Part shown: piece by piece, positions 50,914 to 62,605 of the stretch
Layout: every line of letters starts with the position of its first letter
Position numbering within the stretch: position 1 is the stretch's first letter
From: Corynebacterium kalidii
GTDB lineage: Bacteria; Actinomycetota; Actinomycetes; Mycobacteriales; Mycobacteriaceae
Direction of reading: 5' to 3'
DNA length: 64,000 bases
NCBI RefSeq assembly: GCF_022869005.1
Contig: NZ_JALIEA010000017.1
Coordinates: 496,001 to 560,000 of the forward strand
The notes under the pieces: model-generated
Told to the model about the DNA's origin: nothing
Database searches by the model: none
The model's input: the letters and a program-made list of their open reading frames with translations, nothing else
Program-made: the position numbers and the translations under genes

Positions 50914-52998
50914 ATGGCCGACCCCGCCTCCTACCGCCCCGCCCCCGGAACGATCCCCACCAGTCCGGGGGTCTACACCTTCCGCGACCACGACGACCGG
51001 GTCATCTACGTCGGCAAGGCGAAGAACCTGCGGAGCCGGCTGTCCAACTACTTCCAGGACCCCGGCAACCTCGAACCGCGGATCCGCGCGATGGTGCACA
51101 CCGCCGACCACGTCCAGTGGACCGTCGTCGGCAGCGAGATCGAGGCACTGAACCTCGAGTACACCTGGATCAAGAAGTTCGCCCCCCGGTTCAACGTGAT
51201 GTACCGGGACGACAAGACCTACCCCATGCTGGCTGTCAGCGTGAAGGAGCAGTACCCGCGGGCCTTCCTCTACCGGGGCCCGCGCAAGAAGGGCGTGCGC
51301 TACTTCGGGCCGTACCCCAAGGCGTGGGCGATCCGGGACACCCTGGAGTCGTTGACCCGTGTCTTCCCCGTCCGTACCTGCACCACCGGGGTCTACCGGC
51401 GCCACGAGCAGCTGGGGCGCCCCTGCCTGCTGGGCTACATCGACCGTTGTTCGGCACCCTGTGTCGGGCGGGTCTCGCCGTCGGAGCACCGCGAGCTGGT
51501 CGACGGGTTCTGCTCCTTCCTCGCCGGCGGCAACACCGACCGGGTGATGCGCGAGGTACGGGGGGAGATGACCGAGGCCGCCGAGAACCTCGACTTCGAA
51601 CGTGCCGCGTCGCTGCGGGACCAGCTCGGGGCGATGGAGAAGACGGTGGAGAAGCAGGCCGTGGTCTTCTCCGACGACACCGACGCCGACCTCGTCGCCG
51701 TGGCCAGTGACGAGCTGGAGGCCGCCGTGCAGGTCTTCCACGTGCGCGGCGGACGGATCCGCGGCCAGCGCGGCTGGGTGGTGGAGAAGAAGGCGTCCAC
51801 CGACGACACCACCGGTGCCGGGGGCACTGACGGTACCGGTGCCACCGACGGCACCGACGGCTCCGACCCGACGTGGCCCACCCTGCTGGAGGACTTCCTC
51901 ACCCAGTTCTACGGCCAGAACGCCGAACTCGCCGACGCCACCGAATCCGCCGTCGGCGGCAACTCCCGGGTCAGCGAGCCCGACGGCGTCACCCTGGAAC
52001 CGGTACCGCGGGAGATCCTCGTCCCGGTGCAGCCGACCGACGCCGGCCGGCTGACCGACTGGCTCACCGTCCTGCGCGGCGCCCGGGTGACCCTGCGCGT
52101 GCCGCAGCGCGGGGACAAGCGCTCGCTCATGGAGACCGCCACCACCAACGCCACCCAGGCCCTGCGGCAGCACAAGATCGCCCGCGCCGGTGACCTCACC
52201 ACCCGCTCGGCGGCGCTGCAGGAGCTGCAGGAGGCGCTGTGGATGGACGATTCCCCGCTGCGCATCGAGTGCACCGACATCTCCCACATCCAGGGCACCG
52301 ACGTGGTGGCCAGCCTGGTGGTGTTCGAGGACGGGTTGCCGCGCAAGTCCGACTACCGCCGGTACCGCATCCGCGAGGCCGCCGGCGACGGGCACTCCGA
52401 CGACGTCGCCTCGATCGCCGAGGTCGTCCGGCGCCGTTTCAAGCGCCACCACAAGGACCGCACGGCCGTGCCAGAGGGCGACGACGGCGGTGACCTGCTC
52501 GACGGCGAGGTCACCGTGGAGCAGGTCGAGGCGGGCTCGAGGAAGTTCGCCTACCCGCCGCAGCTCTTCGTCGTCGACGGCGGGAAACCGCAGGTCAATG
52601 CCGCCCAGGCGGTGCTCGACGAACTCGGGGTCACCGACGTCACCCTGGTGGGGGTCGCCAAACGTCTGGAGGAGCTGTGGGTGCCCGGCGACGAGTACCC
52701 GGTGATCCTGCCCCGTAACTCCCAGGCGCTGTACCTCATCCAGCAGCTGCGCGACGAGGCCCACCGCTTCGCGATCACCTTCCACCGCTCCAGCCGGGGC
52801 CGGCGGATGACGCGCTCGGCCCTCGACGAGGTCAAGGGACTCGGGCCGAAACGACGTGCCGAGCTGGTGCGGAACTTCGGGTCGGTGGCGAAGGTCCGCG
52901 AGGCCGGCGTGGAGGGGATATCGCAGGTCCCGGGATTCGGGCCGGCCCTGGCCCAGGCTGTGGTCGACGCACTGACGGAGCCGGAGGGTTCGGTCTAG
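50914..52998 (+). CDS. uvrC: Excinuclease ABC subunit C
   Basis: Nuclease of nucleotide excision repair, 694 residues. The GIY-YIG domain begins [25 protein letters not shown] (in two parts: TSPGVYTF and [10 protein letters not shown]). The UVR motif is near residue 215, the RNase H-like endonuclease includes [20 protein letters not shown] and [13 protein letters not shown], and tandem HhH motifs close the protein ([19 protein letters not shown]). A Thr/Gly/Asp linker at 304-318 is coded by 9-bp repeats. The TAG stop starts the rapZ -10 box. Confidence 0.96.
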   Translation: MADPASYRPAPGTIPTSPGVYTFRDHDDRVIYVGKAKNLRSRLSNYFQDPGNLEPRIRAMVHTADHVQWTVVGSEIEALNLEYTWIKKFAPRFNVMYRDDKTYPMLAVSVKEQYPRAFLYRGPRKKGVRYFGPYPKAWAIRDTLESLTRVFPVRTCTTGVYRRHEQLGRPCLLGYIDRCSAPCVGRVSPSEHRELVDGFCSFLAGGNTDRVMREVRGEMTEAAENLDFERAASLRDQLGAMEKTVEKQAVVFSDDTDADLVAVASDELEAAVQVFHVRGGRIRGQRGWVVEKKASTDDTTGAGGTDGTGATDGTDGSDPTWPTLLEDFLTQFYGQNAELADATESAVGGNSRVSEPDGVTLEPVPREILVPVQPTDAGRLTDWLTVLRGARVTLRVPQRGDKRSLMETATTNATQALRQHKIARAGDLTTRSAALQELQEALWMDDSPLRIECTDISHIQGTDVVASLVVFEDGLPRKSDYRRYRIREAAGDGHSDDVASIAEVVRRRFKRHHKDRTAVPEGDDGGDLLDGEVTVEQVEAGSRKFAYPPQLFVVDGGKPQVNAAQAVLDELGVTDVTLVGVAKRLEELWVPGDEYPVILPRNSQALYLIQQLRDEAHRFAITFHRSSRGRRMTRSALDEVKGLGPKRRAELVRNFGSVAKVREAGVEGISQVPGFGPALAQAVVDALTEPEGSV
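51823..51867 (+). repeat. 9-bp repeat coding a Gly-Thr-Asp linker in uvrC
   Basis: Five 9-bp units code [15 protein letters not shown] between the UVR and endonuclease domains. Confidence 0.75.
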
Positions 52999-53001
52999 AA
53001 T
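52996..53001 (+). promoter_or_regulatory. rapZ leaderless promoter, -10 TAGAAT over the uvrC stop
   Basis: TAGAAT starts with the uvrC TAG stop and ends 6 nt before the rapZ ATG (53008). No SD. Confidence 0.55.
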
Positions 53002-53007
53002 CGTGTC

Positions 53008-53952
53008 ATGAACGATGCCACCCGAAACACGGGCACGCGACCTGACCAGCAGGAGGCGTCGCTGGTCCTCATCACCGGGATGTCGGGGGCCGGCCGCAAG
53101 GAGGCCGCCACCGTCCTCGAGGAGATGGGCTGGTACGTCGCCGACAACCTGCCGCCCGAGCTGATCATGCGCATGGTCGAGCTCAGCTTCGAGTCCGACT
53201 CCCCGGTCGAACGCCTGGCCGTGGTCACCGACGTGCGCTCCCGTGACTTCGTCGGCTCCCTGACTGACGTCCTCTCCAGCCTGCACGACTCCGGCCGGCG
53301 TCCCGTGGTGCTCTACCTCGACGCCGACGACAGGACCCTCATCCGCCGCTACGGCCGGGTCCGTCGCACCCATCCGCTGCAGGGCAGGGAGACCCTGCAG
53401 GCCGGCATCGACCGGGAGCGCGAGATGATGGAGGGCATCCGGCAGCGCGCCGACCTCGTCATCGACACCTCCGGCACCAGTGTCCACGACCTGCGCCGGG
53501 CGCTCGAAGGGTACTTCGAGGCGCTGTCCGACCGCCGCGAGCACATCACCGTGCAGTCCTTCGGCTTCAAGAACGGCGCCCCCCGCGACGTCGACATCAT
53601 GCTGGACGCACGGTTCCTGCCCAACCCGCACTGGGAGGAGGAGCTGCGCGACTACAGCGGACTGGACACCCCCGTCGCCGACTTCGTCCTGTCGCGGCCC
53701 GAGGCCACCGAGTACCTCGACCTGCTGGAGGCGATGGTGTCCACCGCACTACCCGGATACCGACGGGAAGGCAAACGGTTCATCACCGTCGCCATCGGCT
53801 GCACCGGCGGCCAGCACCGCAGCCCGGCGGTGACCGAGGCCCTCGCCACCCGCCTGTCGGCGAACCCCGACCTCGACGTCCGGACGATCCACCGGGACCT
53901 GGAACCGGGGCGTCCCGGACGCACCAGCGCGGGGAAGGAGACCAACGCATGA
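53008..53952 (+). CDS. rapZ: RapZ-family nucleotide-binding protein
   Basis: RapZ/YvcJ family P-loop protein, 314 residues. In E. coli RapZ is an RNase adapter; the actinobacterial role is not settled. The N-terminal P-loop reads GMSGAGRK (24-31): the invariant Lys is Arg30 and the Ser/Thr is Lys31, so ATP/GTP hydrolysis is doubtful. The family segment YVADNLPPELI and the C-terminal part VQSFGFKNGAPRDVDIMLDAR and AIGCTGGQHRSPAVTEAL are well conserved. Overlaps yvcK by ATGA. Confidence 0.92.
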   Translation: MNDATRNTGTRPDQQEASLVLITGMSGAGRKEAATVLEEMGWYVADNLPPELIMRMVELSFESDSPVERLAVVTDVRSRDFVGSLTDVLSSLHDSGRRPVVLYLDADDRTLIRRYGRVRRTHPLQGRETLQAGIDREREMMEGIRQRADLVIDTSGTSVHDLRRALEGYFEALSDRREHITVQSFGFKNGAPRDVDIMLDARFLPNPHWEEELRDYSGLDTPVADFVLSRPEATEYLDLLEAMVSTALPGYRREGKRFITVAIGCTGGQHRSPAVTEALATRLSANPDLDVRTIHRDLEPGRPGRTSAGKETNA

Positions 53953-55049
53953 CCGGCCCCACCGACTCGACCGACTCCACCGACGATCCCGGTTTCGCCC
54001 TCGGACGGGTCACCGCGCTCGGCGGTGGACACGGCCTGTTCGCGACCCTGCGCTCAGCCCGCGCCGCCGCCGACTACGTCACCGCGGTGGTCACCGTCGC
54101 CGACGACGGCGGCTCCTCGGGCCGGATGCGCCGCGAACTCGGCTCACTGCCCCCCGGCGACCTGCGTATGGCCCTGGCCGCCCTGGTCCGCGACACCCCG
54201 CGCGGACACCTGTGGGAACGCACCCTCCAGCACCGTTTCTCCGGGCACGGGGCGCTGGCCGGGCACGCCGTGGGCAACCTGGTGCTCACCGGCCTGTCCG
54301 AGGTGCTGGGTTCCAGCATCGAGGCCCTGGACGAACTCAGTGACCTGCTCGGCATCCGCGGGCGCGTCCTGCCGATGTCACCGGAACCGCTCGACCTCGA
54401 AGCGGAGGTCCAGGGCATCGGCGACGACCCCCGCGAGGTCAACTCCGTACGCGGCCAGGTCGCCGTGGCCTCCACCCTCGGCCAGGTCCGCCGGGTGCGC
54501 CTGATCCCGCAGGACCCCGAGGCGTCCCCCGAGGCCGTCCAGGCGATCCTCGACGCCGACCTGGTCACCCTCGGGCCCGGCTCCTGGTTCTCCTCGGTGA
54601 TCCCGCACCTGCTGATGCCCGGCATCGTCGAGGCCCTCGCCGAGACCACCGCCACCCGCGCGGTGATCATGAACCTCGTCGCTGAACCGGGGGAGACCAG
54701 CGGGTTCTCCATGGAACGGCACATCCACATGCTGCTGCAGCACTGTCCCACGCTCAGCGTCGACGTGGTCGTGGTCGACACCTCCGTGCTGCTGCCCGGC
54801 CATGAACGCCGACACATGGAACGCGCCGCCGCCCGCCTGGGGGCCACCGTCCTGTACCGCGACGTCCGTGAGGACGACGACCGCGGCCGGTGGACCGACC
54901 GCCACTCCTCCGAGAAGCTCGCCGGCGTCCTGCGTGAGCTCGCCGACTGGGAACGTCCCGCCACCGCCACGGTAGGATCACCCGGTACACACGACGAGCC
55001 GGGACACCCGGAGGAAAGGGGCGACAGCCACAGTGGCACTGACGTCTGA
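53949..55049 (+). CDS. yvcK: YvcK-family (gluconeogenesis factor) protein
   Basis: CofD-like fold protein, 366 residues, needed in other bacteria for growth on gluconeogenic carbon and for cell-wall shape. The N-terminal UDP-sugar/nucleotide site reads [18 protein letters not shown] and [36 protein letters not shown] is the second family motif. The first residues TDSTDSTDD are coded by a 9-bp repeat. It overlaps whiA by 17 bp. Confidence 0.93.
   Translation: MTGPTDSTDSTDDPGFALGRVTALGGGHGLFATLRSARAAADYVTAVVTVADDGGSSGRMRRELGSLPPGDLRMALAALVRDTPRGHLWERTLQHRFSGHGALAGHAVGNLVLTGLSEVLGSSIEALDELSDLLGIRGRVLPMSPEPLDLEAEVQGIGDDPREVNSVRGQVAVASTLGQVRRVRLIPQDPEASPEAVQAILDADLVTLGPGSWFSSVIPHLLMPGIVEALAETTATRAVIMNLVAEPGETSGFSMERHIHMLLQHCPTLSVDVVVVDTSVLLPGHERRHMERAAARLGATVLYRDVREDDDRGRWTDRHSSEKLAGVLRELADWERPATATVGSPGTHDEPGHPEERGDSHSGTDV
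53961..53987 (+). repeat. 9-bp tandem repeat at the yvcK 5' end
   Basis: Units ACCGACTCG, ACCGACTCC and ACCGACGAT code TDS, TDS, TDD at residues 5-13. Confidence 0.8.
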
Positions 55050-56097
55050 GGTGAAGGATGAACTGGCCAGGGTCACCGAGACCCGGCCGGAGGTCATGAC
55101 CGCCGAGGTCTCGGGTCTGCTGCGGTACTGCGCCGGGCTGCACCTGGTCGCCGGGCAGGTCGTCGTCGAGGCCGAGGTCGACAGCGGCGCCACCGCCCGG
55201 CGGGTCGCCCGCTTCGTCGACGACCTCTTCGACCTCACCGCCGAGCTGCAGGTCGTCAGCGGGGGGAACCTGCGCAACTCCTCGCGGTACGTCCTGCGGT
55301 GGGCCCGCGGCGGCACCGAGCTGGCCCGCCGCACCGGCCTGATCGACCGGGCGGGACGTCCGGTGCGCGGCCTGCCGCCCTACATCATCGGCGGCACGGC
55401 CGACCAGTGCACGGCCGCCTGGCGGGGTGCCTTCCTGGCACGCGGCTCGCTGACCGAACCCGGCCGGTCGTCCTCCCTGGAGGTCACCACCCCCGGCAAC
55501 GAGGCGGCCCTGGCACTGGTGGGCGCCGCCCGCCGCATCGGCGTCACCGCCAAGACGAAGGAGACCCGCGGGGTGATCCGCGTGGTCATCCGCGACGGGG
55601 AGACCATCGGCGACCTGCTGACCCGGATGGGTGCCCAGCGCACCCGCCTGGACTGGGAGGAACAGCGGATGCGCCGCGAGGTGCGCGCCACCGCCAACCG
55701 GCTGGCCAACTTCGACGACGCCAACCTGCGGCGGTCCGCCCGGGCCGCCGTCGTCGCCGCCGCGCGGGTCGACCGGGCGCTGACGATCCTCGGCGACGAC
55801 GTCCCCGAGCACCTGGTGCAGGCCGGTACCCTGCGCGTCCAGCACCGCCAGGCGTCCCTGGAGGAACTCGGTCAGCTCGCCGACCCGCAGATGACCAAGG
55901 ACGCCGTCGCCGGCCGGATCCGCCGGCTGCTCACCATGGCCGACCACCGCGCCTCCGAGCTCGGGATCCCCGACACCCACGCCGCCGTCACCGACGACAT
56001 CTTCGACCTCGACGACAGTGACGGCACCGACGGTCCTGCCGAGACCGGCGAGCCCGGGGACGACCGGTCGACCTCGGACGACACCGACACCGACTAG
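55033..56097 (+). CDS. whiA: WhiA-family transcription regulator
   Basis: DNA-binding regulator with a LAGLIDADG homing-endonuclease-like N-terminal domain and a C-terminal helix-turn-helix, 354 residues. In streptomycetes it works with WhiB in cell division control; corynebacteria have a WhcD partner. Seen: [40 protein letters not shown], and [20 protein letters not shown] near the HTH with [20 protein letters not shown]. The Asp/Thr-rich tail ([11 protein letters not shown] onward) is non-conserved. GTG start inside yvcK; SD-like GGAGG is rather far. Confidence 0.95.
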   Translation: MALTSEVKDELARVTETRPEVMTAEVSGLLRYCAGLHLVAGQVVVEAEVDSGATARRVARFVDDLFDLTAELQVVSGGNLRNSSRYVLRWARGGTELARRTGLIDRAGRPVRGLPPYIIGGTADQCTAAWRGAFLARGSLTEPGRSSSLEVTTPGNEAALALVGAARRIGVTAKTKETRGVIRVVIRDGETIGDLLTRMGAQRTRLDWEEQRMRREVRATANRLANFDDANLRRSARAAVVAAARVDRALTILGDDVPEHLVQAGTLRVQHRQASLEELGQLADPQMTKDAVAGRIRRLLTMADHRASELGIPDTHAAVTDDIFDLDDSDGTDGPAETGEPGDDRSTSDDTDTD

Positions 56098-56125
56098 CTT
56101 CCCGACACCCCGCCTGATTCCGCTG

Positions 56126-57181
<1,056 letters not shown>

Positions 57182-57190
57182 TCCGTCCAG

Positions 57191-57196
57191 TAGTCT
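57191..57196 (+). promoter_or_regulatory. pgk -10 box TAGTCT
   Basis: The decamer GTAGTCTGGT (57190-57199) equals the one before gap. It would start a leader of about 110 nt that includes the hairpin and tandem repeat below. Confidence 0.45.
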
Positions 57197-57227
57197 GGTA
57201 GCTGTACCGGCCGGTTCCTCCGGTCCC

Positions 57228-57257
57228 ACGGCGGGTCGGCACATGCCGACCCGCCGT
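57228..57257 (+). terminator. 14-bp perfect hairpin between gap and pgk
   Basis: ACGGCGGGTCGGCA (57228-57241) and TGCCGACCCGCCGT (57244-57257) form a perfect 14-bp stem with a 2-base centre. No T run follows. It may terminate gap transcripts in part or act as a leader element of pgk. Confidence 0.7.
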
Positions 57258-57283
57258 CACCCTGTCCGACCACCCTGTCCGAC
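57258..57283 (+). repeat. 13-bp tandem duplication in the pgk leader
   Basis: CACCCTGTCCGAC is repeated exactly, head to tail, directly after the hairpin. Confidence 0.9.
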
Positions 57284-57316
57284 CCCCACGTTCGCACCCC
57301 AGGAGACTTTGAAGCC

Positions 57317-58528
57317 ATGACCGTGAAGACCATCGACGACCTCATCGCCGACGGCGTCGAGGGACGACACGTCCTCGTCCGCGCCGACCTGAACGTCCCG
57401 CTCAAGGACGGCGACATCACCGACCCCGGCCGCATCGACGCCTCCGTGCCGACGCTGCGCCGCCTCATCGACGCCGGCGCCCGCGTCATCGTCGCCGCGC
57501 ACCTCGGCCGTCCGAAGGGTGAGCCGAACCCGGAGTTCTCCCTCGCGCCCGTCGCCGAGGCCCTGGCCGAGCGCCTGGACCAGTGGGTCCCGCTGGCCGG
57601 CGACGTCACCGGCGAGGACGCCCACGAGCGGGCCAACGGCCTCAACGACGGCGACATCCTCCTGCTGGAGAATGTCCGCTTCGACGCCCGTGAAACCTCG
57701 AAGGACGACGCCGAGCGCCAGGCCTTCGCCGCCGAACTCGCCGCCCTGACCGGTGACGACGGCGCCTTCGTCTCCGACGGTTTCGGCGTGGTGCACCGCC
57801 GCCAGGCCTCCGTCTACGACGTGGCCGCCCTGCTGCCGCACTACGCCGGCGGTCTGGTCCAGTCCGAGCTCGAGGTGCTGCGCACCGTCTCCGAGGACCC
57901 GGCGCACCCCTACGCCGTGGTCCTCGGCGGGTCGAAGGTCTCCGACAAGCTCGGTGTCATCGAGGCGCTCGCCCCCAAGGTCGACACCCTCATCATCGGC
58001 GGCGGCATGTGCTTCACCTTCCTCGCCGCGCAGGGGCACTCCGTGGGCAGCTCGCTGCTGCAGGAGGACATGGTCGACACCTGCCGTGACCTGCTGGACC
58101 GTTTCGGTGACGTCATCGCCCTGCCCACCGACGTCGTCGTGGCCCCCGAGTTCGCCGCGGACGCCCCGGCCACCACCGTCGCCGCCGACGCGATCCCCGA
58201 CGGCCAGATGGGCCTCGACATCGGACCGGACGCCGTCGCCGCCTTCGCCGCGACCCTCGGTGCGGCGAAGACCGTCTTCTGGAACGGCCCGATGGGCGTC
58301 TTCGAGTTCCCGGCCTTCGCCGAGGGGACCAGGGGAGTGGCCGAGGCGATCATCGCCGCCACCGGCGCGGGTGCCTTCTCCGTCGTCGGTGGCGGGGACT
58401 CCGCCGCGGCCGTGCGTACCCTCGGCCTCGACGAGGACGGTTTCAGCCACATCTCCACCGGCGGCGGGGCCTCCCTCGAGTTCCTCGAGGGCAAGGAACT
58501 GCCCGGTATCACCGTTCTCGAGAACTGA
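57317..58528 (+). CDS. pgk: Phosphoglycerate kinase
   Basis: ATP-forming glycolytic kinase, 403 residues. Motifs: [14 protein letters not shown] near the start, [34 protein letters not shown] (usually DAFGxxHR; here Gly replaces Ala), [17 protein letters not shown], and the hinge/ATP loop [21 protein letters not shown] lies 11 nt before the ATG. TpiA follows after 12 bp. Confidence 0.98.
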   Translation: MTVKTIDDLIADGVEGRHVLVRADLNVPLKDGDITDPGRIDASVPTLRRLIDAGARVIVAAHLGRPKGEPNPEFSLAPVAEALAERLDQWVPLAGDVTGEDAHERANGLNDGDILLLENVRFDARETSKDDAERQAFAAELAALTGDDGAFVSDGFGVVHRRQASVYDVAALLPHYAGGLVQSELEVLRTVSEDPAHPYAVVLGGSKVSDKLGVIEALAPKVDTLIIGGGMCFTFLAAQGHSVGSSLLQEDMVDTCRDLLDRFGDVIALPTDVVVAPEFAADAPATTVAADAIPDGQMGLDIGPDAVAAFAATLGAAKTVFWNGPMGVFEFPAFAEGTRGVAEAIIAATGAGAFSVVGGGDSAAAVRTLGLDEDGFSHISTGGGASLEFLEGKELPGITVLEN

Positions 58529-58540
58529 GGAGCACCCACC

Positions 58541-59323
<783 letters not shown>

Positions 59324-59338
59324 GGGCACAATGGGGGA

Positions 59339-62182
59339 ATGACTTCCCCCCTCGATGATTCCGACACCACGGTGCCCGGCACCGCGATCCCCGTCGTCCC
59401 ACCGGTCCGGGAGGAACCCGAGATCGTCCCCGGGCTGAGGCAGGACCTGCGGTACCTCGGCGCGATCCTCGGCGACGTCATCCGGGAGCAGGAGGGGGAG
59501 GACGTCTTCGCGCTCGTGGAGGACACCCGCAGGGCCGCCTTCAGCGTCCGGCACGGCGACGGCACGCTCTCCGGACTCGCCGACCGGCTGCGGGACCTCC
59601 CGGCCGAGCGGTCCCTCCCGCTGATCCGGGCGTTCTCCCACTTCGCCCTGCTGGCCAACCTGGCCGAGGACCTGCACGAGGAACGCCTCCGTGAACGGCT
59701 CGCCGACGAGGGCGAACCCCCGAGCCGGGCGTCGCTGCAGGCGGCGTGGAAGGCGCTCGACGACGGCGGTGTCACCGCCACCGAGGTCTCCCGTGCGGTG
59801 GAGTCGGCCTACGTCGCCCCGGTCCTCACCGCGCACCCCACCGAGACCCGTCGGCGGACCGTCTTCGACGTGCAGTGGGACATCACCCGGCTGATGCGCA
59901 ACCGGGGCCGGATCCTCACCGCCGGGCGCACGGCCCGCAGCGACGAACGGCTCGCCGGCATCGACCGCAACATCCGCCGCCGCGTCACCATCCTGTGGCA
60001 GACCGCGTTGATCCGCTCGGTGCGTCCCCGCATCGAGGACGAGATCAACGTGGGGCTGCGCTACTTCACCATCAGCCTGCTGCAGGAGATCCCGCAGATC
60101 AACCGGCGCGTGACCCGCGAACTACGCGAACGCTACGGCGACTCGGTCCCGTCCACCCCGGTGGTGCGCCCCGGCAGCTGGATCGGCGGTGACCACGACG
60201 GCAACCCCTTCGTCACCGGCGACACCGTGGACTACGCCACCTCCCGCGCGGCGCAGACCGTCTTCGACTGGTACCTCACCCAGCTCCACGACCTGGAGCA
60301 CGAGCTAAGCCTGTCGAGCCGCTTCACCGTCGTCACCGCCGGGCTCGACGAACTGGCCGACCGGGGCCACAACGACGTCCCGTCCCGCGCCGACGAACCC
60401 TACCGGCGCGCGGTGCACGGCATCCGCGGCCGCATCGCCGCCACAGCCACCGCCCGCATCAGCGGGTCCGTCGCCGCCGAGATCACCTCCCTCGGCCCCC
60501 ACGAGCCCTACGCGCACGCCGACGACTTCCTCGCCGACCTGCACACCGTCGACGCCTCGCTCCGTGCCAGCGCCGACGGTCTCATCGCCGACCACCGCCT
60601 GGCGACCGTCATCGCCGCCGCCCGGTCCTTCGGCTTCCACCTCAGCAGCCTCGACCTGCGGCAGAACTCCGAGAGCTTCGAGGACATCCTCACCGAGATG
60701 TTCGCCCGCGCCGGCGTGACCGACGGCACCGGCGACTACGGCACACTCGACGAACAGCAGCGCGTCGACCTGCTGACCCGGGAGCTGCATTCACCGCGAC
60801 CGCTCACGGACCCGCGTGCCCGGTGGAGCGAGGCGACCGAACGCGAACTCGGGATCTTCCGCGCCGCCGCCGACGCCGTCGCCCGGTTCGGTCCCGACGC
60901 CGTCCCGCACTGCATCATCTCCATGGCCTCGAGTGTCTCCGACATCCTCGAACCGATGATCCTGCTCAAGGAGGTCGGGCTCATCGACGTCACCGACGGG
61001 GTGGTCACCGGCGGGGTGGACGTGATCCCGCTGTTCGAGACCATCGACGACCTGGCCAACGGGGCGGCGGTGGTGCAGGAGCTGTGGGGCCACCGTTTCT
61101 ACCGTGACTACGTGGCCCAGCGCGGCGGCGTCCAGGAGATCATGCTGGGCTACTCCGACTCCAACAAGGACGGCGGCTACTTCGCGGCGAATTGGGCGCT
61201 CTACGACGCCGAACTGGCCCTCGTCGACGCCGCGCGCGACGCCGGGGTGGGTCTGCGCCTGTTCCACGGCCGCGGCGGCACCGTCGGGCGTGGCGGTGGC
61301 CCCAGCCACGAGGCGATCCTCGCCCAGCCGGACGGTGCGGTGCAGGGCAGCGTCCGGATCACCGAGCAGGGGGAGATCATCTCCGCCAAGTACGGTGTGC
61401 CCTCCGTCGCCCGTCGCAACCTCGAGGCACTGGTGTCGGCCACCCTGGAGGCCAGCCTGCTGCCGGTCGACCGGATCGACGACCCCGACCGCGCCTACAC
61501 CGCCATGCGCGAGATCGCCGGGCTGTCACGCGCGGCGTACTCCTCGCTGATGCACGAGGACGCCGGCTTCATCGGCTACTTCACCTCCTCGACGCCCCTG
61601 GAGGAGATCGGCAACCTGAACATCGGCTCCAGGCCCAGTTCCCGCAAACAGACCAGCAGCATCGCCGACCTGCGCGCCATCCCGTGGGTGCTGTCGTGGT
61701 CGCAGTCCCGCATCATGCTGCCCGGCTGGTTCGGCGTGGGATCGGCGCTGCGTGACTGGACCGCGGAGGGGGAGGGCCGCCTCGGGTACCTGCAGGAGCT
61801 GCACCGCACCTGGCCGTTCTTCCGCTCCGTGCTGTCGAACATGGCGCAGGTTATGGCCAAGGCCGACCTCTCGGTGGCGGAGCTGTACTCGGAGCTGGTG
61901 CCCGACCGGGACGACGCCCGGCGGATCTACGACACCATCGTCGAGGAGTTCCACCTGACCCTGCGGATGTGCCTGGAGATCACCGGGCAGGACAGCCTGC
62001 TCGCCGACAACCCGGCCCTGGCCCTGTCGGTGCGCAACCGTTTCCCGTACCTGCTGCCGCTGAATCTGCTGCAGCTGGAGCTGCTGCGACGGTACCGTGC
62101 CGGTGACCGCGGCGACGACGTGCTCGACGGCATCCGGTTGACCATGAACGGCCTGGCGACGGGGCTGCGTAACTCCGGGTAG
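59339..62182 (+). CDS. ppc: Phosphoenolpyruvate carboxylase
   Basis: Anaplerotic carboxylase making oxaloacetate, 947 residues. The first active-site motif is AHPTETRRRT (His166), the second GYSDSNKDGGYFAAN with the conserved Lys, then LRLFHGRGGTVGRGGGPSH and the allosteric C-terminal end NGLATGLRNSG. The ATG at 59339 has only GGGGGA directly before it; CACAAT (59327) might be a leaderless -10, otherwise it is read through from tpiA 15 bp upstream. Confidence 0.97.
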   Translation: MTSPLDDSDTTVPGTAIPVVPPVREEPEIVPGLRQDLRYLGAILGDVIREQEGEDVFALVEDTRRAAFSVRHGDGTLSGLADRLRDLPAERSLPLIRAFSHFALLANLAEDLHEERLRERLADEGEPPSRASLQAAWKALDDGGVTATEVSRAVESAYVAPVLTAHPTETRRRTVFDVQWDITRLMRNRGRILTAGRTARSDERLAGIDRNIRRRVTILWQTALIRSVRPRIEDEINVGLRYFTISLLQEIPQINRRVTRELRERYGDSVPSTPVVRPGSWIGGDHDGNPFVTGDTVDYATSRAAQTVFDWYLTQLHDLEHELSLSSRFTVVTAGLDELADRGHNDVPSRADEPYRRAVHGIRGRIAATATARISGSVAAEITSLGPHEPYAHADDFLADLHTVDASLRASADGLIADHRLATVIAAARSFGFHLSSLDLRQNSESFEDILTEMFARAGVTDGTGDYGTLDEQQRVDLLTRELHSPRPLTDPRARWSEATERELGIFRAAADAVARFGPDAVPHCIISMASSVSDILEPMILLKEVGLIDVTDGVVTGGVDVIPLFETIDDLANGAAVVQELWGHRFYRDYVAQRGGVQEIMLGYSDSNKDGGYFAANWALYDAELALVDAARDAGVGLRLFHGRGGTVGRGGGPSHEAILAQPDGAVQGSVRITEQGEIISAKYGVPSVARRNLEALVSATLEASLLPVDRIDDPDRAYTAMREIAGLSRAAYSSLMHEDAGFIGYFTSSTPLEEIGNLNIGSRPSSRKQTSSIADLRAIPWVLSWSQSRIMLPGWFGVGSALRDWTAEGEGRLGYLQELHRTWPFFRSVLSNMAQVMAKADLSVAELYSELVPDRDDARRIYDTIVEEFHLTLRMCLEITGQDSLLADNPALALSVRNRFPYLLPLNLLQLELLRRYRAGDRGDDVLDGIRLTMNGLATGLRNSG

Positions 62183-62214
62183 TGTCGCAGGTGTCCCGTT
62201 TCCCCCACGTGGGC

Positions 62215-62220
62215 TATGAT
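62215..62220 (+). promoter_or_regulatory. secG -10 box TATGAT
   Basis: TATGAT lies 43 bp before the secG ATG, giving a short leader with AAGG as SD. Confidence 0.5.
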
Positions 62221-62263
62221 GGTGTGGTTACCGCATGGCCCCGACCGACGTAAGGCAGTTCGC

Positions 62264-62503
62264 ATGGTTCTCACCCTCCAGATCGTTCTGGTGGTCACCA
62301 GCCTCATCCTGGGGCTGTCCGTTCTTCTCCACAAGGGGAAGGGCGGCGGTCTGTCCAGCCTCTTCGGTGGTGGGATGCAGTCCAGCCTCTCCGGCTCCAC
62401 GGTCGTGGAGAAGAACCTGGACCGGCTGACGGTCACCACCGCCGTGATCTGGATCGCCGCCATCGTCGGGCTGAACCTCGTCGTCCACTACAACGTGGGC
62501 TGA
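62264..62503 (+). CDS. secG: Preprotein translocase subunit SecG
   Basis: Small SecYEG subunit, 79 residues. Two helices (about 1-20 VLTLQIVLVVTSLILGLSVL and 57-76) flank the Gly/Ser loop LSSLFGGGMQSSLSGSTVVE, the family hallmark. The ATG at 62264 is chosen because the upstream frame is not SecG-like. A strong hairpin terminator follows. Confidence 0.95.
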   Translation: MVLTLQIVLVVTSLILGLSVLLHKGKGGGLSSLFGGGMQSSLSGSTVVEKNLDRLTVTTAVIWIAAIVGLNLVVHYNVG

Positions 62504-62528
62504 CACCGGGCAGTCCCCGCGACAGAGA

Positions 62529-62558
62529 AAGGCCGCTCCCGTGACCGGGGGCGGCCTT
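62529..62558. terminator. Terminator between convergent secG and pgl
   Basis: AAGGCCGCTCCCG pairs with CGGGGGCGGCCTT around TGAC (one G-T pair). Short A and T runs flank it on both sides, so it can serve both strands. Confidence 0.8.
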
Positions 62559-62605
62559 CATCGTGGTGGGGCGCCGGCCGACGTCCCGGTTACCCGGTCG
62601 CCGGT

